A stretch of DNA of 48,692 bases from an uncultured Alphaproteobacteria bacterium (GTDB lineage: Bacteria; Pseudomonadota; Alphaproteobacteria; RF32; CAG-239), in the NCBI GenBank assembly GCA_947588275.1, contig CANPYJ010000009.1, positions 1 through 48,692 of the forward strand, given 5' to 3'. Below the pieces are notes generated by a model. That model had not been told where the DNA came from. It saw only the letters and a program-made list of their open reading frames with translations, and did not search any database. The position numbers and the translations under genes were made by a program. Positions 1 to 11,601 of the stretch are shown one piece after another. Within the stretch, counting starts at the first letter, position 1. Each line of letters starts with the position of its first letter.

Positions 1-382
1 GTGGAATAGGTGACATAGTAACAGAGAACGGCGACCGCTAGTTCAATGACAACAATTATAAGAACTAAAGGAATAAATGGCAAACCAGAAACCGTTAGGA
101 TGCATTTCCTTTGAAAAAAGAGCATTTTGCGGGCTGACGGGAAATGTTATATTTTTTAAAAAAAAATGTTGCAATTTGAGTCGGTTGGTTGTACAAGGAA
201 GCGAATTTTCGGAAATTATTTTTACGAATCGGCGCGATGATTGGGCGCAATGCTCGGGTAGCCGCCGGTTTCAGCCTGTTTTTTATTTTTTTTGTAACGT
301 TACACTTAAACCCTCTGCGCGCGGGGCTCAATTTGTTTGACGGAATGGCCGCAGAGTCTAACCACTAAAAGGATATTGCATT

Positions 383-3300
383 ATGAAGGAATCTTATACG
401 GACAAAAGACGTGTAAGGAGAAATTTCGGCCGAATCGACGCGGTTGCCGACATGCCGAATTTGATTGAAGTCCAGACCGGCTCATACAACAGTTTTATTC
501 AGGCCAAAGGCGCCGAGAAATGCGAGTTCGGTTTGGAAGAAGTGTTTAAATCCATTTTCCCCATCAAAGATTTTTCGGGCAACGGCGAATTGGAGTTTGT
601 GTCTTATGAGCTGGAAGAACCCAAATATGATGTGGACGAATGCATCAAACGCGACATGACTTATGCCGCGCCGGTCAAAGCTACTCTGCGATTGGTCGTG
701 TGGGATACCGATGATGCCACCGGCGCCAAATCGATTCATGACATTAAAGAGCAAGATGTCTATATGGGCGACATTCCGCTGATGACCGACAAAGGCACCT
801 TTATTTTTAACGGCACGGAGCGCGTTGTGGTTTCGCAAATGCACCGTTCGCCGGGCGTGTTTTTTGACCACGACAAAGGTAAGACAATGGCCAGCGGCAA
901 ATATTTGTTTGCGGCGCGAGTGATTCCTTATCGCGGTTCGTGGTTGGACTTTGAGTTTGATGCCAAAGATTTGGTTTATGCACGCATCGACCGTCGCCGC
1001 AAACTGCCGGTCACCTCGGTGCTGTATTCGCTTTATTCGGCCGAAACCGAGAAGAAAATCGCCGCCTTGGCCAAAAAAGGCAAGACGATTGATCCTGCCG
1101 AAATCAAAGGCATGGATAAAGAAGAAATTCTTAATTATTTCTATGAAGCCGATACTTATACCGCCGACAAAAAGGCATGGAAAGTCAAGTTTGTACCGGA
1201 ACGCATGAAAGGTGTCAAGTTTGAATTTGACCTTGTCAACGCCGCCAACGGCAAAACGGTGCTTGAGCGCGGCAAAAAGCTGTCGCCTCGTGCCGCTCAA
1301 AAACTGGCTGACGACGGGCTGGAGTTTTATAGAGTTACGGCAGAGCAGATGATCGGCAAGTTTTTGGCCAATAATGTCTGCGTGGCCAAGACGGGCGAAG
1401 TTCTGGCAGAGGCCGGAGATGAAATTACGGCCGAAATGCTGGAAAAGTTTGCCACAAGTAAAATAAGCGAAATCAAGACCTTGTTTATTGACGGCGTGAA
1501 TGTCGGTCCGTATATCCGCAATACGCTGGCCGCCGACAAAAACAGCTGCCGCGAGGAAGCGCTTTTGGATATTTATCGCGTTATGCGTCCCGGCGATCCT
1601 CCGACCTACGAAACGGCAGATCAGCTGTTTAAGACTTTGTTCTTTGACAAAGACCGTTATGATTTGTCGTCGGTCGGCCGCGTGAAGATGAACGTGGCGC
1701 TGGATATTCCGTTCAGCGAGGCGCCTGATACGCTCGGCACGCTGCGCAAAGACGATATTTTGCGCATTGTCAAACGTCTGTGCGAATTGCGCGACGGCAA
1801 GGGCGAAGTCGATGATATTGACCATCTCGGCAACCGCCGCGTGCGTTCTGTCGGCGAGTTGATGGAGAATCAATATCGTATGGGTCTTTTGCGTATGGAA
1901 CGCGCTATCCGCGAGCGGATGAGCTCGGAGAATCTGAACAACGTCAAACCGCAGGATTTGGTCAATGCCAAGCCAATTGCGTCGGTTATCCGCGAGTTTT
2001 TCGGTTCTTCGCAGTTGTCGCAGTTTATGGATCAAAACAATCCGTTGTCGGAAATTACGCACAAGCGTCGTCTGTCGGCTTTGGGACCCGGTGGTTTGAG
2101 CCGTGACCGCGCCGGTTTTGAGGTGCGCGACGTGCATCCGACGCATTATGGACGCATCTGCCCGATTGAGACGCCGGAAGGCCCCAACATCGGCTTGATT
2201 AACTCGTTGTCTACTTATGCGCGGATTAACAAATACGGCTTTATCGAGTGCCCGTATCGCAAAGTGGTTAAGGGCGTGGTTACCAATGAGGTGGTTTATT
2301 TGTCGGCCAACGAGGAGGGCAAGTTCAAAATCGCCGAGGCCAACGCTAAAGTCAAGGACAACGGACACTTTGTCAATGATTTGATTGCTTGTCGCAAAGC
2401 CGGCGAATTTGAGTTTGCGCATCCGGAAGAGATTGACTTTATTGACGTCTCGCCGAAGCAGCTGGTTTCGGTGGCTACCGCACTTATTCCGTTTTTGGAA
2501 AACGATGACGCCAACCGCGCGCTGATGGGATCTAACATGCAACGCCAAGGCGTGCCTTTGCTGCGTTCTGAGGCGCCGCTGGTGGGTACCGGCGTGGAAG
2601 GCGTGGTTGCCAAAGATTCCGGCGCTACCGTCGTGTGCAAGGCTGACGGTATTGTCGACGCGGTCGATGCCAACCGAATAGTGGTTCGCTCCAAAGACGA
2701 GCATGCTGCCGATGCCGGTGTGGAAATCTATCGTCTGGCCAAGTTCCGCCGCTCTAACCAAAATACCTGCATCAATCAGGTACCGCTGGTCAAAGTGGGC
2801 GATGAAGTCAAAGCCGGCGACATTATGGCCGACGGCCAATGCACCGATTTGGGCGAGCTGGCGCTGGGCAAGAACGTCTTGGTGGCTTTTATGCCGTGGA
2901 ACGGTCTTAACTACGAAGATGCCATTTTGCTCTCGGAGAGAATTTCGCGCGATGACGTGTTTACTTCTCTGCATATTGAAGAATTTGAGGTAATGGCACG
3001 TGACACTAAACTCGGTCAGGAAGAAATTACCCGCGATATTCCGAATGTCGGCGAAGAAGGGCTGCGCAACCTTGACGAGGCCGGTATCGTGTATATCGGT
3101 GCCGAGGTCAAGGCCGGCGATATTCTGGTCGGCAAGGTGACGCCGAAAGGCGAATCTCCGGTGACGCCGGAAGAAAAACTTTTGCGGGCAATTTTTGGCG
3201 AGAAAGCCAGCGACGTCCGCGATACGTCTTTGCGCGTGCAGCCGGGCATCGAGGGAATTGTCGTCGACGTTCATGTCTTTTCTCGCCGAGGGGTGGAGAA

Positions 3301-4558
3301 AGACGAGCGCGCGCTTTCTATCGAGCAGGAAGAAATCTCGCAGTTGGCCAAGGATCGCAATGACGAAATCGCAATTATCCGTCGCAATGTGGAAGCGCGT
3401 TTGAAGAGCATGCTGGTCGGGCAGAAAGTCGTGTCCGCTCCGAAAGGAACGTTTGCCAAAAATGCGGTTGTCAGCGAGCAAAAGCTGGCCGAAATTCCTT
3501 CGGCGCAATGGCGCGAAATTGTGGTCAAGGACGAAACGGTTATGGCTAACATTGAAGAACTGCTTACCGCTTATGACCAGCGTTTGCAGAAGATTCAGAA
3601 GCACTTTGACGACAAAGTCGAGAAGGTGCAGCGCGGTGATGATTTGTTGCCGGGCGTTCTGAAGATGGTTAAGGTCTTCATTGCCACCAAGCGTAAGATT
3701 CAATCCGGTGATAAGATTGCCGGACGCCACGGTAACAAAGGTACCATCTCGCGTGTTTTGCCGCTGCAGGATATGCCTTATATGGAAGACGGAACGCCGG
3801 TTGACATCGTGCTTAACCCGCTCGGCGTGCCGTCGCGTATGAATGTGGGGCAAATTTTGGAAACGCACCTCGGTTGGGCGGCGCAAAAACTCGGACAGCA
3901 ACTCAATGAACTGCTGGAACAGTACAAAGCCGGAACCAAGACCGAAAAAGACTTGCGTGCCAAGCTCAAAGACGTGTACGGCGAAAAGCAGTATAAGCGC
4001 GATTTGGAGGGAATGAGTTTGGAAGATTTGGAATTGATGATTCCGAATCTCAAAAACGGTGTGCCGATGGCTACGCCGGTCTTCGATGGCGCTACCGGCG
4101 ACGATATCAACGAGATGCTGTCCAAAGCCGGTTTGCCGACTTCCGGTCAGATTGACCTCTATGACGGACGTACCGGCGAGAAGTTTGACCGCAAGGTTAC
4201 TGTCGGCATTATCTACATGATTAAGTTGCACCACATCGTTGACGAGAAAATGCACGCTCGTTCGGTCGGTCCGTACAGTCTGGTGACGCAGCAGCCGTTG
4301 GGTGGTAAGGCGCAATTCGGCGGACAACGTTTCGGCGAAATGGAGGTTTGGGCTTTGCAGGCTTACGGCGCGGCTTATACGCTGCAGGAAATGCTGACGG
4401 TTAAGTCCGATGACGTGAACGGCCGCACCAAGGTCTATGAGGCTATTGTCCGCGGTGAAGACAGCTTTGAGGCCGGCATTCCAGAATCGTTTAATGTTCT
4501 GACCAAAGAAATCAAGTCTTTGTGTCTGAATGTTGAGTTGTTGAACGAAGAAGTTTAG
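383..4558 (+). CDS. rpoB: DNA-directed RNA polymerase subunit beta
   Basis: 1391-aa ORF with hallmark RpoB motifs ([78 protein letters not shown]); AAAGGA RBS upstream. Confidence 0.99.
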   Translation: MKESYTDKRRVRRNFGRIDAVADMPNLIEVQTGSYNSFIQAKGAEKCEFGLEEVFKSIFPIKDFSGNGELEFVSYELEEPKYDVDECIKRDMTYAAPVKATLRLVVWDTDDATGAKSIHDIKEQDVYMGDIPLMTDKGTFIFNGTERVVVSQMHRSPGVFFDHDKGKTMASGKYLFAARVIPYRGSWLDFEFDAKDLVYARIDRRRKLPVTSVLYSLYSAETEKKIAALAKKGKTIDPAEIKGMDKEEILNYFYEADTYTADKKAWKVKFVPERMKGVKFEFDLVNAANGKTVLERGKKLSPRAAQKLADDGLEFYRVTAEQMIGKFLANNVCVAKTGEVLAEAGDEITAEMLEKFATSKISEIKTLFIDGVNVGPYIRNTLAADKNSCREEALLDIYRVMRPGDPPTYETADQLFKTLFFDKDRYDLSSVGRVKMNVALDIPFSEAPDTLGTLRKDDILRIVKRLCELRDGKGEVDDIDHLGNRRVRSVGELMENQYRMGLLRMERAIRERMSSENLNNVKPQDLVNAKPIASVIREFFGSSQLSQFMDQNNPLSEITHKRRLSALGPGGLSRDRAGFEVRDVHPTHYGRICPIETPEGPNIGLINSLSTYARINKYGFIECPYRKVVKGVVTNEVVYLSANEEGKFKIAEANAKVKDNGHFVNDLIACRKAGEFEFAHPEEIDFIDVSPKQLVSVATALIPFLENDDANRALMGSNMQRQGVPLLRSEAPLVGTGVEGVVAKDSGATVVCKADGIVDAVDANRIVVRSKDEHAADAGVEIYRLAKFRRSNQNTCINQVPLVKVGDEVKAGDIMADGQCTDLGELALGKNVLVAFMPWNGLNYEDAILLSERISRDDVFTSLHIEEFEVMARDTKLGQEEITRDIPNVGEEGLRNLDEAGIVYIGAEVKAGDILVGKVTPKGESPVTPEEKLLRAIFGEKASDVRDTSLRVQPGIEGIVVDVHVFSRRGVEKDERALSIEQEEISQLAKDRNDEIAIIRRNVEARLKSMLVGQKVVSAPKGTFAKNAVVSEQKLAEIPSAQWREIVVKDETVMANIEELLTAYDQRLQKIQKHFDDKVEKVQRGDDLLPGVLKMVKVFIATKRKIQSGDKIAGRHGNKGTISRVLPLQDMPYMEDGTPVDIVLNPLGVPSRMNVGQILETHLGWAAQKLGQQLNELLEQYKAGTKTEKDLRAKLKDVYGEKQYKRDLEGMSLEDLELMIPNLKNGVPMATPVFDGATGDDINEMLSKAGLPTSGQIDLYDGRTGEKFDRKVTVGIIYMIKLHHIVDEKMHARSVGPYSLVTQQPLGGKAQFGGQRFGEMEVWALQAYGAAYTLQEMLTVKSDDVNGRTKVYEAIVRGEDSFEAGIPESFNVLTKEIKSLCLNVELLNEEV

Positions 4559-4567
4559 GCAGAGGAG

Positions 4568-7500
4568 ATGCAGAATATGAATGAATTAGCAAAATATTTT
4601 GGTCAGCAAGTATCTGGCGAATCTTTTGACCAAATCAAAATTTCCATCGCCTCTCCTGAGCAAATCCGCTCGTGGTCTTATGGCGAAGTCAAAAAACCCG
4701 AGACTATCAACTACCGCACGTTTAAGCCGGAGCGCGACGGTTTGTTCTGTGCTCGCATTTTTGGTCCGACCAAGGACTATGAATGCTTGTGCGGCAAATA
4801 TAAACGCATGAAATATCGCGGCGTTGTCTGCGAGAAGTGCGGCGTTGAGGTTACGCTGGCCAAAGTGCGCCGCGAACGCATGGGGCATATTGAACTGGCG
4901 GCGCCGGTGGCTCATATTTGGTTTTTGAAATCTTTGCCAAGCCGGATTTCGATGATTACCGATATTCCGATGAAGTCTTTGGAAAGAGTGTTGTATTTTG
5001 AAAACTATATCGTTATTGAGCCGGGGCTTACTCCGCTTGGCGTTAACGAACTCCTGACCGAAGAACAATATCAGGAAGCCATTGACGAATATGGCGAAGA
5101 TTCTTTCCGGGCCGGTATCGGCGCCGAGGCTATCCGCGAGATTTTGGCATCAATAGATTTGGAAGCCGAAAGAACGGCTATCCGCGCCGAGCTCAAGGAC
5201 AATGCTTCGGAAGCCAAGCGCAAAAAGCTGGTGAAACGGCTGAAGATTATCGAATCTTTCATCGAATCGAATACAAAGCCGGAATGGATGATTTTGACCG
5301 TCCTGCCGGTTATTCCGCCTGAGCTGCGCCCGTTGGTGCCGTTGGACGGCGGACGGTTTGCAACGTCGGATTTGAATGATTTGTATCGCCGCGTGATTAA
5401 CCGCAACAATCGTTTGAAACGCCTGATCGAGTTGCATGCGCCGGACATTATTATCCGCAATGAAAAACGCATGTTGCAGGAGTCGGTCGACGCTTTGTTT
5501 GACAACGGCCGCCGTGCCCGTGCGATTACCGGTACCAACAAGCGTCCGCTGAAATCTTTGTCAGACATGCTGAAAGGCAAACAAGGGCGTTTCCGTCAAA
5601 ACCTGTTGGGTAAACGCGTTGACTATTCCGGACGTTCGGTTATTACGGTGGGACCGGAGCTCAAACTGCATCAATGCGGTCTGCCCAAGAAGATGGCTCT
5701 GGAATTGTTTAAGCCGTTCGTTTATGCCAAACTGGAACTCTACGGCCACGCCACCACCATTAAGGCGGCCAAGCGCATGGTTGAAAAAGAGCGTCCGGAA
5801 GTTTGGGATATTTTGGAAGAAGTTATCCGCGAGCATCCGGTGCTGTTGAACCGCGCGCCGACATTGCACCGCTTGGGTATTCAGGCTTTTGAACCGGTTT
5901 TGGTCGAAGGCAAGGCTATTCATCTGCACCCGTTGGTTTGTACGGCGTTTAATGCCGACTTCGACGGCGACCAAATGGCGGTTCACGTTCCTTTGTCTAT
6001 TGAAGCGCAGCTGGAAGCCCGCGTTTTGATGATGTCAACCAACAATATCCTGTCGCCGGCATCGGGCAAGCCGATTATCGTGCCGACTCAAGATATGGTT
6101 TTGGGTATCTACTATCTGACTTATGACGCTGAGGGAATGGCCGGCGAGGGTATGATTTTCAGCGATTTCAACGAAGTCCAGTTGGCGTTGAACGAAAAGG
6201 TCGTCGATTTGCACGCCAAAATCAAATGCCGGATGGAATATGTGAATGATCAGGGCAAGCTGGTGAAAGGTCTGGTTGAGACCACGCCGGGACGCATTAT
6301 CGTTTCGGAAACCCTGCCCAAGCACGAGAATGTTCCGTTCTCTTTGGTTAACCGCCTGCTGCGCAAGAAGGAAATTGGCGAAATCATTGATACGATTTAT
6401 CGTCATTGCGGTCAGAAGGAAACCTGTTTGTTTGTCGACAAGATTATGACACTCGGTTTCCAAAACGCCTGCAAGGCCGGCATTTCGTTCGGCAAAGACG
6501 ATTTGATTGTGCCGGAAGCCAAGAAAACTCTTATTGAAGAGACAGAAAAACAGGTTAAAGAGTTTGAGGAGCAGTATCAGAACGGTCTGATTACCAAAGG
6601 CGAAAAGTACAATAAGGTGGTTGATATTTGGGCGGCTTGCACCGACAAGATTGCTGATGAGATGATGAAAAACATCTCCAAGACAGAGCATGGCTATATC
6701 AACTCTGTGTATATGATGGCTCACTCCGGTGCCCGCGGTTCGGCCGCGCAAATGCGCCAATTGGCCGGTATGCGAGGTTTGATGGCCAAACCGTCAGGCG
6801 AGATTATTGAGCAGCCGATTATCTCCAACTTTAAAGAAGGTCTGACCGTGTTGGAATACTTTAATTCTACTCACGGTGCGCGCAAAGGTTTGGCCGATAC
6901 GGCTTTGAAAACCGCTAACTCCGGTTATCTGACACGTCGTTTGGTTGATGTGGCGCAAGACGTTGTCATCACCGAAGCCGATTGTTGCACCGAACGCGGT
7001 ATTATCGTGCGTCCGGTGGTTGACGGCGGCAATGTCGTCGTTTCGATCGGCGAGAGAATCCTCGGCCGTACGGTGCAAGAAGACGTCTTGCATCCGGAAA
7101 CCGGCGCGGTTCTGATTCCCAAAGGCAAATTGGTTGATGAAAACGATGTTGAAGCGGTCGAAGCGGCCGGCGTCGAACAGGTTAAGATCCGTTCGGTTTT
7201 GACCTGCGATACCAAAGACGGCGTCTGTGCGGCTTGCTATGGACGCGACTTGGCGCGCGGTACGCCGGTTAATATCGGCGAAGCAGTCGGTGTTATTGCC
7301 GCTCAGTCAATCGGTGAGCCCGGTACTCAGCTGACGATGAGAACTTTCCACATCGGCGGTGCGGCGCAAAAAGGCGCCGAGCAGGCTTCGGTCGAAGTTC
7401 CGTTTGCCGGTGTGTTGAAACTTGAAAATAACCGCACGGTTGTTAACTCCGACGGCCATTTGATCGTGTTGTCGCGCAACTGCGAGATTGTGATTACCGA

Positions 7501-8719
7501 TGCTCAGGATCGCGAAAAATCGCGCCATCATGTTCCGTATGGCACCAAGATTTTGGTTGCCGAAGGGGCAAAGGTCAAAAAAGGACAGAAAGTCGCCGAG
7601 TGGGATCCGTTTACGGTTCCGGTTATCAGCGAAAAAGCCGGTAAGGTTGAGCTGGTTGACTTGATTAACAATGTTTCGGTTCGCGAAAATGTTGATGAAA
7701 CCACCGGTATCGTTTCCAAAGTCGTTATTGACTGGCGTTCTTCTTCTGCCAGTGCCGGCCTTAAGCCGAGCATCGTGCTGAAAGATGCCAAAGGCAAACG
7801 GATTGTCGGCGACAATGGCAAAGAGATTTGCTATTATATGTCGGCGGATGCGATTTTGTCGGTTGACAACGGTGATGAAGTCAAAGTCGGTGACGTTATT
7901 GCCCGTATTCCGCGGGAAAGCTCCAAAACAAAAGATATTACCGGTGGTCTGCCGCGGGTGGCCGAGTTGTTTGAAGCACGTCGTCCAAAAGATCCGGCCA
8001 TTATCTCCGATATTGACGGTATGGTCGAGTTTGGCAAAGACTACAAGGCTAAACAGCGGATTACGGTTATTCCGACCAAGGGGCAGCCGATTGAATATCT
8101 GATTCCGAAAGGCCGTCATCTGGCGGTTCAGGACGGCGACCTCGTCAAGAAAGGCGATGCGCTGGTGGACGGTATTCCGGCACCGCACGACATTTTGCGC
8201 GTGCTTGGTGTCGAAAAACTGGCGGAATATCTGGTGAAAGAAGTTCAGGATGTTTATCGTCTGCAAGGTGTGAAGATTAACGATAAGCATATTGAAGTCA
8301 TCGTTTCGCAAATGTTGCGCAAGGTCGAGATTACGGCTCCGGGCAGCACGACGTTCCTGGTTGGCGAACAAGTTGACCGCGATGTCTTTGAAGCCGAAAA
8401 TGCCAAGGTTATTGCCAATGGCGAAGAACCTGCAACGGCTGATCCGGTGCTGCTGGGTATTACCAAGGCTTCGTTGCAAACCAAGTCGTTTATCTCGGCG
8501 GCTTCGTTCCAGGAGACCACGCGTGTCCTGACCGAAGCGGCGGTTGAAGGCAAAGTTGATACCTTGAGAGGCCTCAAAGAAAACGTTATCGTCGGCCGTC
8601 TGATTCCGGCCGGAACGGGTACGGTTTTGCGGGCGCTCAAGAAAGTGGCGGCGCAGAATGATAAGGAAATCCAAGCGCTTAAAGCCGAATCTCAACTGGA
8701 AACGCCAGCTAACGAATAA
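4568..8719 (+). CDS. rpoC: DNA-directed RNA polymerase subunit beta'
   Basis: 1383-aa ORF with [40 protein letters not shown] zinc site, and [19 protein letters not shown]; immediately downstream of rpoB. ATG at 4577 is an alternative start. Confidence 0.99.
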   Translation: MQNMNELAKYFGQQVSGESFDQIKISIASPEQIRSWSYGEVKKPETINYRTFKPERDGLFCARIFGPTKDYECLCGKYKRMKYRGVVCEKCGVEVTLAKVRRERMGHIELAAPVAHIWFLKSLPSRISMITDIPMKSLERVLYFENYIVIEPGLTPLGVNELLTEEQYQEAIDEYGEDSFRAGIGAEAIREILASIDLEAERTAIRAELKDNASEAKRKKLVKRLKIIESFIESNTKPEWMILTVLPVIPPELRPLVPLDGGRFATSDLNDLYRRVINRNNRLKRLIELHAPDIIIRNEKRMLQESVDALFDNGRRARAITGTNKRPLKSLSDMLKGKQGRFRQNLLGKRVDYSGRSVITVGPELKLHQCGLPKKMALELFKPFVYAKLELYGHATTIKAAKRMVEKERPEVWDILEEVIREHPVLLNRAPTLHRLGIQAFEPVLVEGKAIHLHPLVCTAFNADFDGDQMAVHVPLSIEAQLEARVLMMSTNNILSPASGKPIIVPTQDMVLGIYYLTYDAEGMAGEGMIFSDFNEVQLALNEKVVDLHAKIKCRMEYVNDQGKLVKGLVETTPGRIIVSETLPKHENVPFSLVNRLLRKKEIGEIIDTIYRHCGQKETCLFVDKIMTLGFQNACKAGISFGKDDLIVPEAKKTLIEETEKQVKEFEEQYQNGLITKGEKYNKVVDIWAACTDKIADEMMKNISKTEHGYINSVYMMAHSGARGSAAQMRQLAGMRGLMAKPSGEIIEQPIISNFKEGLTVLEYFNSTHGARKGLADTALKTANSGYLTRRLVDVAQDVVITEADCCTERGIIVRPVVDGGNVVVSIGERILGRTVQEDVLHPETGAVLIPKGKLVDENDVEAVEAAGVEQVKIRSVLTCDTKDGVCAACYGRDLARGTPVNIGEAVGVIAAQSIGEPGTQLTMRTFHIGGAAQKGAEQASVEVPFAGVLKLENNRTVVNSDGHLIVLSRNCEIVITDAQDREKSRHHVPYGTKILVAEGAKVKKGQKVAEWDPFTVPVISEKAGKVELVDLINNVSVRENVDETTGIVSKVVIDWRSSSASAGLKPSIVLKDAKGKRIVGDNGKEICYYMSADAILSVDNGDEVKVGDVIARIPRESSKTKDITGGLPRVAELFEARRPKDPAIISDIDGMVEFGKDYKAKQRITVIPTKGQPIEYLIPKGRHLAVQDGDLVKKGDALVDGIPAPHDILRVLGVEKLAEYLVKEVQDVYRLQGVKINDKHIEVIVSQMLRKVEITAPGSTTFLVGEQVDRDVFEAENAKVIANGEEPATADPVLLGITKASLQTKSFISAASFQETTRVLTEAAVEGKVDTLRGLKENVIVGRLIPAGTGTVLRALKKVAAQNDKEIQALKAESQLETPANE

Positions 8720-8732
8720 GCTCTTGAATGAG

Positions 8733-8769
8733 TAAAAAAAGCCTTTTGCAGAAGCGAAAGGCTTTTTTA
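8733..8769 (+). terminator. Rho-independent terminator after rpoC
   Basis: aaaaaaagccttt-tgcagaagcg-aaaggcttttttt-like hairpin followed by a T run. Confidence 0.85.
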
Positions 8770-8773
8770 GTGG

Positions 8774-9568
8774 TTATTTTGGATTAATGCGAATGGTTGC
8801 AATTTTGACTGCCAGACCGGTTTGGTCATCGGTTTCGATGAAGGTTCCGCAGACGGTGCCACGGCCGTTGAGCGGCGTCAGCCGACTGCCGGAATAACCG
8901 CGGCGGCAAAGATGATCAATGGGAGCTGCGATGTCAAAACCGATGACTCCGCCGTAGTCGCCGCACATGCCGGCATCGCTTTGATAAGCCGTTCCTTTGG
9001 GCAGAATGACGGCATCGCTTGTGGGAACATGGGTGTGCGAGCCGATTACCGCCGAAACCCGACCGTCAAGATAGTGTCCGAAAGCCTGTTTTTCACCGGT
9101 AGCCTCGGCATGAAAATCTACGAATATCGCATCAATGTTACGTCCCAGCGTGTAGGTTCTGAGCAGTTTGTCCATTGTCTGCGCCGGACAATCTGCGGCG
9201 TCCATAAATATGCGGCCGACAACTTCCGCCACCAGAAGTTTTTGACCGTTGGGCAGAAGAATTTCACGGGAGCCGCAGCCGGGCGCCGTATCAGGATAGT
9301 TCAGCGGGCGGGCGATTTGTTTACATTCGTCCAAAAAAGGCACGATGTCGCGTTGATTCCAAACATGGTCGCCGGTGACAATGGCGCTCACGCCTTTTTC
9401 CAGCATGTCGCGGCAAATTCCCGGAGTTACGCCGAATCCGTGCGCCGCGTTGTCGGCATTGACAATCAACGCATCAAATTTATATTGCGCGCGGAGGTTC
9501 TCAATATTGTTATAAACGGCCTCGCGTCCGGCGCGAGCAACGATGTCGCCGAGATAAACGATTTTCAA
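8774..9568 (-). CDS. YmdB-family metallophosphoesterase (TIGR00282-like)
   Basis: Starts (L/M)KIVYLGDIVARAGREAV, with VNADNAAHGFGVTP, GDHVWNQRDIVPFLDECKQIARPLNYP, DFHAEATGEKQAFGHYLDGRVSAVIGSHTHVPTSDA. Likely TTG start at 9568 preceded by GAAAGG, so the ORF track start at 9622 is probably too long. Confidence 0.9.
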   Translation of the reverse strand: MKIVYLGDIVARAGREAVYNNIENLRAQYKFDALIVNADNAAHGFGVTPGICRDMLEKGVSAIVTGDHVWNQRDIVPFLDECKQIARPLNYPDTAPGCGSREILLPNGQKLLVAEVVGRIFMDAADCPAQTMDKLLRTYTLGRNIDAIFVDFHAEATGEKQAFGHYLDGRVSAVIGSHTHVPTSDAVILPKGTAYQSDAGMCGDYGGVIGFDIAAPIDHLCRRGYSGSRLTPLNGRGTVCGTFIETDDQTGLAVKIATIRINPK

Positions 9569-9602
9569 ATAAGTGCCTTTCAGTATGTCAAATTTTATAA
9601 AA

Positions 9603-9636
9603 GAAAATCCCGTTGAAGTCAACGGGATTATAAAAA
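9603..9636 (-). terminator. Terminator downstream of the 6S-like RNA
   Basis: On the minus strand: aatcccgttga-ctt-caacgggatttt, a strong hairpin followed by T-rich sequence. Confidence 0.7.
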
Positions 9637-9637
9637 C

Positions 9638-9799
9638 CGGCAGAAACCGTTTAGCCGTATGGATACATTCTTATCGAACCGCTTATGACCAAGTGGGTGC
9701 AATGTAAATAAACCACGATTTATTCAGTGACCGCTCCCTAAATAATAATGTTGGCTCGGAAGATCTGCGGAAATACGAACTACGCAGTTTCTAGCTTTT
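9638..9799 (-). ncRNA. ssrS: probable 6S RNA (SsrS)
   Basis: Non-coding gap directly downstream of zapA on the same strand, which is the conserved proteobacterial 6S location. The reverse complement has a closing helix (ctagAAACTg...cgGTTTCTg), a gagcc/ggttc helix flanking a large internal region, and an inner hairpin aataaa-tcgtgg-tttatt. Boundaries approximate. Confidence 0.6.
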
Positions 9800-9810
9800 A
9801 TGGTTACAGT

Positions 9811-10140
9811 TTATTTTAAATTTAATTCGTTGGCAAGCAAATTCAACTTTTCATTCAGAACTTTTATTTGGGCGGCCAAGGAAGTGTCAATTTGGCTCAA
9901 ATCCGGCATCGGCGCCGATACGGCAGCGGGATTTTTTTTGATTTCGGTCAATTCGTCGGCCAGCACCAGTCCGACCATGGCCAGCAACATATTTTCGTTG
10001 ACCTGCTGAGTGGCGTCTTCGGTCAGGGCAGAAGCTTTTTCATCAAGAATGCGCGCCAGCTGCATAATGCGAAGTTCCTGTCCGTCTTCGCAGGCCACGG
10101 CATATTCGCGCGAGTTAATTGTGATGGTTACCTGTGCCAT
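9811..10140 (-). CDS. zapA: cell division protein ZapA
   Basis: MAQVTITINSREYAVACEDGQELRIMQLARILDEKASAL... ENMLLAMVGLVLADELTEIKK, typical ZapA. Confidence 0.9.
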   Translation of the reverse strand: MAQVTITINSREYAVACEDGQELRIMQLARILDEKASALTEDATQQVNENMLLAMVGLVLADELTEIKKNPAAVSAPMPDLSQIDTSLAAQIKVLNEKLNLLANELNLK

Positions 10141-10384
10141 TGTTTTCCAGCATGTTGTCTATTTGAGCAATAATCTGAGTTAATGAATCAAGCGTTGTTG
10201 CCGAGCTTTGCCGCAGGTTTTCCAACGCCTCCGCTTTGGCCGCAATCTCGGCTTGAGCGGCGGCCGCGGCCGTTTGTCCGCGCTGGCCGGCGTTTTGCAC
10301 GGCGGCAGACAGCACGGCAAGAGTGGCGCTCATTTCAGAGAGCGCCTGCGTCGTCTGCGGCAAGGCAAAAAACTTGTTGTCCAT
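10115..10384 (-). CDS. small coiled-coil protein encoded upstream of zapA (DUF4164-like)
   Basis: 89-aa Ala/Gln-rich helical ORF overlapping the zapA start by 26 nt; position matches alphaproteobacterial small coiled-coil proteins paired with zapA. Confidence 0.65.
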   Translation of the reverse strand: MDNKFFALPQTTQALSEMSATLAVLSAAVQNAGQRGQTAAAAAQAEIAAKAEALENLRQSSATTLDSLTQIIAQIDNMLENNGTGNHHN

Positions 10385-10464
10385 TGTAAATTTTTCTTTC
10401 TAATTCCAAAAACTTCACATATTATTCCAGATATAATAAACAACTTAACGGGTTTTACAAGCCA

Positions 10465-10980
10465 ATGCCAGATATTATCCTCAAAATTAACGATATTGAC
10501 GATGTTATTTATGAAGCGGACGGAATCTGTTGCTATGTGGGAGAAACATCTTTGCCGGACGCGGTGTTTGAAAAGCTCAAAGCTACCGGAAAAATGGTTT
10601 TGGCAAGCGGCGAACGGGCGGTTGAAAAGGCGCTTGCGCTTAAGCTTGACGGAATAGTTATAAAGACAGATTCCGCCAAGCCGCTCAAAGCACAAATTCG
10701 TCCGCAGCGCGAAAGAATGGGGGCCAAGAAAGCCTTGGGCGTGATTGTCGCGCCTAGCCGTCACGAGGCCATGCTGGCGGCCGAAACCGAACCGGAATTC
10801 GTAGCCTTTGCCTGTACGCCGGAGAATCTGGAAAAAGTGCGGGAAACGGTCGATTGGTACAATGAGTTTTTTCTGATACAGTCAGCGCTGGCGCCGGAGG
10901 GGAAGATTGCGGCCGACAAACTGCCGGCAGCGGATTTTGTGATTTTAAATTCCGCCGAATATAAAGATTTTAGTTGCTAA
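10465..10980 (+). CDS. thiamine-phosphate synthase-like (ThiE/TenI fold) protein, divergent
   Basis: Pattern LDGIVIKT ... KKALGVIVAPSRHEAMLAAETEPEFVAF resembles the ADGVHLGQ ... IGVSxHsxeEAxxAxxxxADYVxFG of ThiE/TenI; located next to efp. Confidence 0.5.
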   Translation: MPDIILKINDIDDVIYEADGICCYVGETSLPDAVFEKLKATGKMVLASGERAVEKALALKLDGIVIKTDSAKPLKAQIRPQRERMGAKKALGVIVAPSRHEAMLAAETEPEFVAFACTPENLEKVRETVDWYNEFFLIQSALAPEGKIAADKLPAADFVILNSAEYKDFSC

Positions 10981-11037
10981 ATGGCAAAGTTTATATTAGT
11001 TTGCCAATAAAAGAGATTTTTTTGAAGGAGAAAATAA

Positions 11038-11601
11038 ATGAAACAACAAGCAGGCTCCATCCGTATCGGCTGGGTTATCGAATATAAAAACAAACCGTGG
11101 ACAGTTACCAAAACCAATTTTGTCAAGCCCGGCAAAGGCGGTGCTTTTATGCAGGTGGAAATGAAGTCGGTGGAAGAGGGAACCAAAACCAACGAGCGTT
11201 TTCGTACCGAGGACATGGTCGAGAAAATGATGGTCGAGACCAAAGACTGCCAATTTTTGTTTGAAGACGGCAACGGCCTAAACTTTATGGAAAGCGAGAC
11301 TTTTGAGCAGTTTGCGATGCCGGCGGACGTGCTGGGAGATTCTCGTCCGTTTTTGACCGATGGCATGGAGGTTAAGGCCAGCGTTATCGACGGCAAGCCG
11401 ATTTCCATAGAACTGCCGTTGCAGGTTATTTGCACGGTGACCGAAACCGAGCCGGTTATTAAAGGACAGACCGTGTCTTCTTCATATAAGCCGGCAATTT
11501 TGGACAACGGTGTCCGCACGACCGTGCCGCCGTTCGTCGGTACCGGAGATAAAATTGTGGTGGCAACTGCCGATGCGTCTTATGTCGAGAGAGCAAAATA
11601 A
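11038..11601 (+). CDS. efp: elongation factor P
   Basis: 187-aa EF-P with the conserved VKPGKGGAFMQVEMK loop and C-terminal VPPFVGTGDKIVVATADASYVERAK; GAAGGAG RBS. Confidence 0.98.
   Translation: MKQQAGSIRIGWVIEYKNKPWTVTKTNFVKPGKGGAFMQVEMKSVEEGTKTNERFRTEDMVEKMMVETKDCQFLFEDGNGLNFMESETFEQFAMPADVLGDSRPFLTDGMEVKASVIDGKPISIELPLQVICTVTETEPVIKGQTVSSSYKPAILDNGVRTTVPPFVGTGDKIVVATADASYVERAK

Noticed and set aside
482-4327. 1281-aa antisense ORF opposite rpoB
   Set aside because: Long open antisense frame is a by-product of the codon bias of rpoB; its translation is low-complexity-like with no recognisable domain or start context.
7307-8695. 462-aa antisense ORF opposite rpoC
   Set aside because: Shadow ORF of rpoC.
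8822-9616. 264-aa plus-strand ORF opposite the YmdB-like gene
   Set aside because: Minus-strand protein has clear phosphoesterase motifs; the plus ORF has none.
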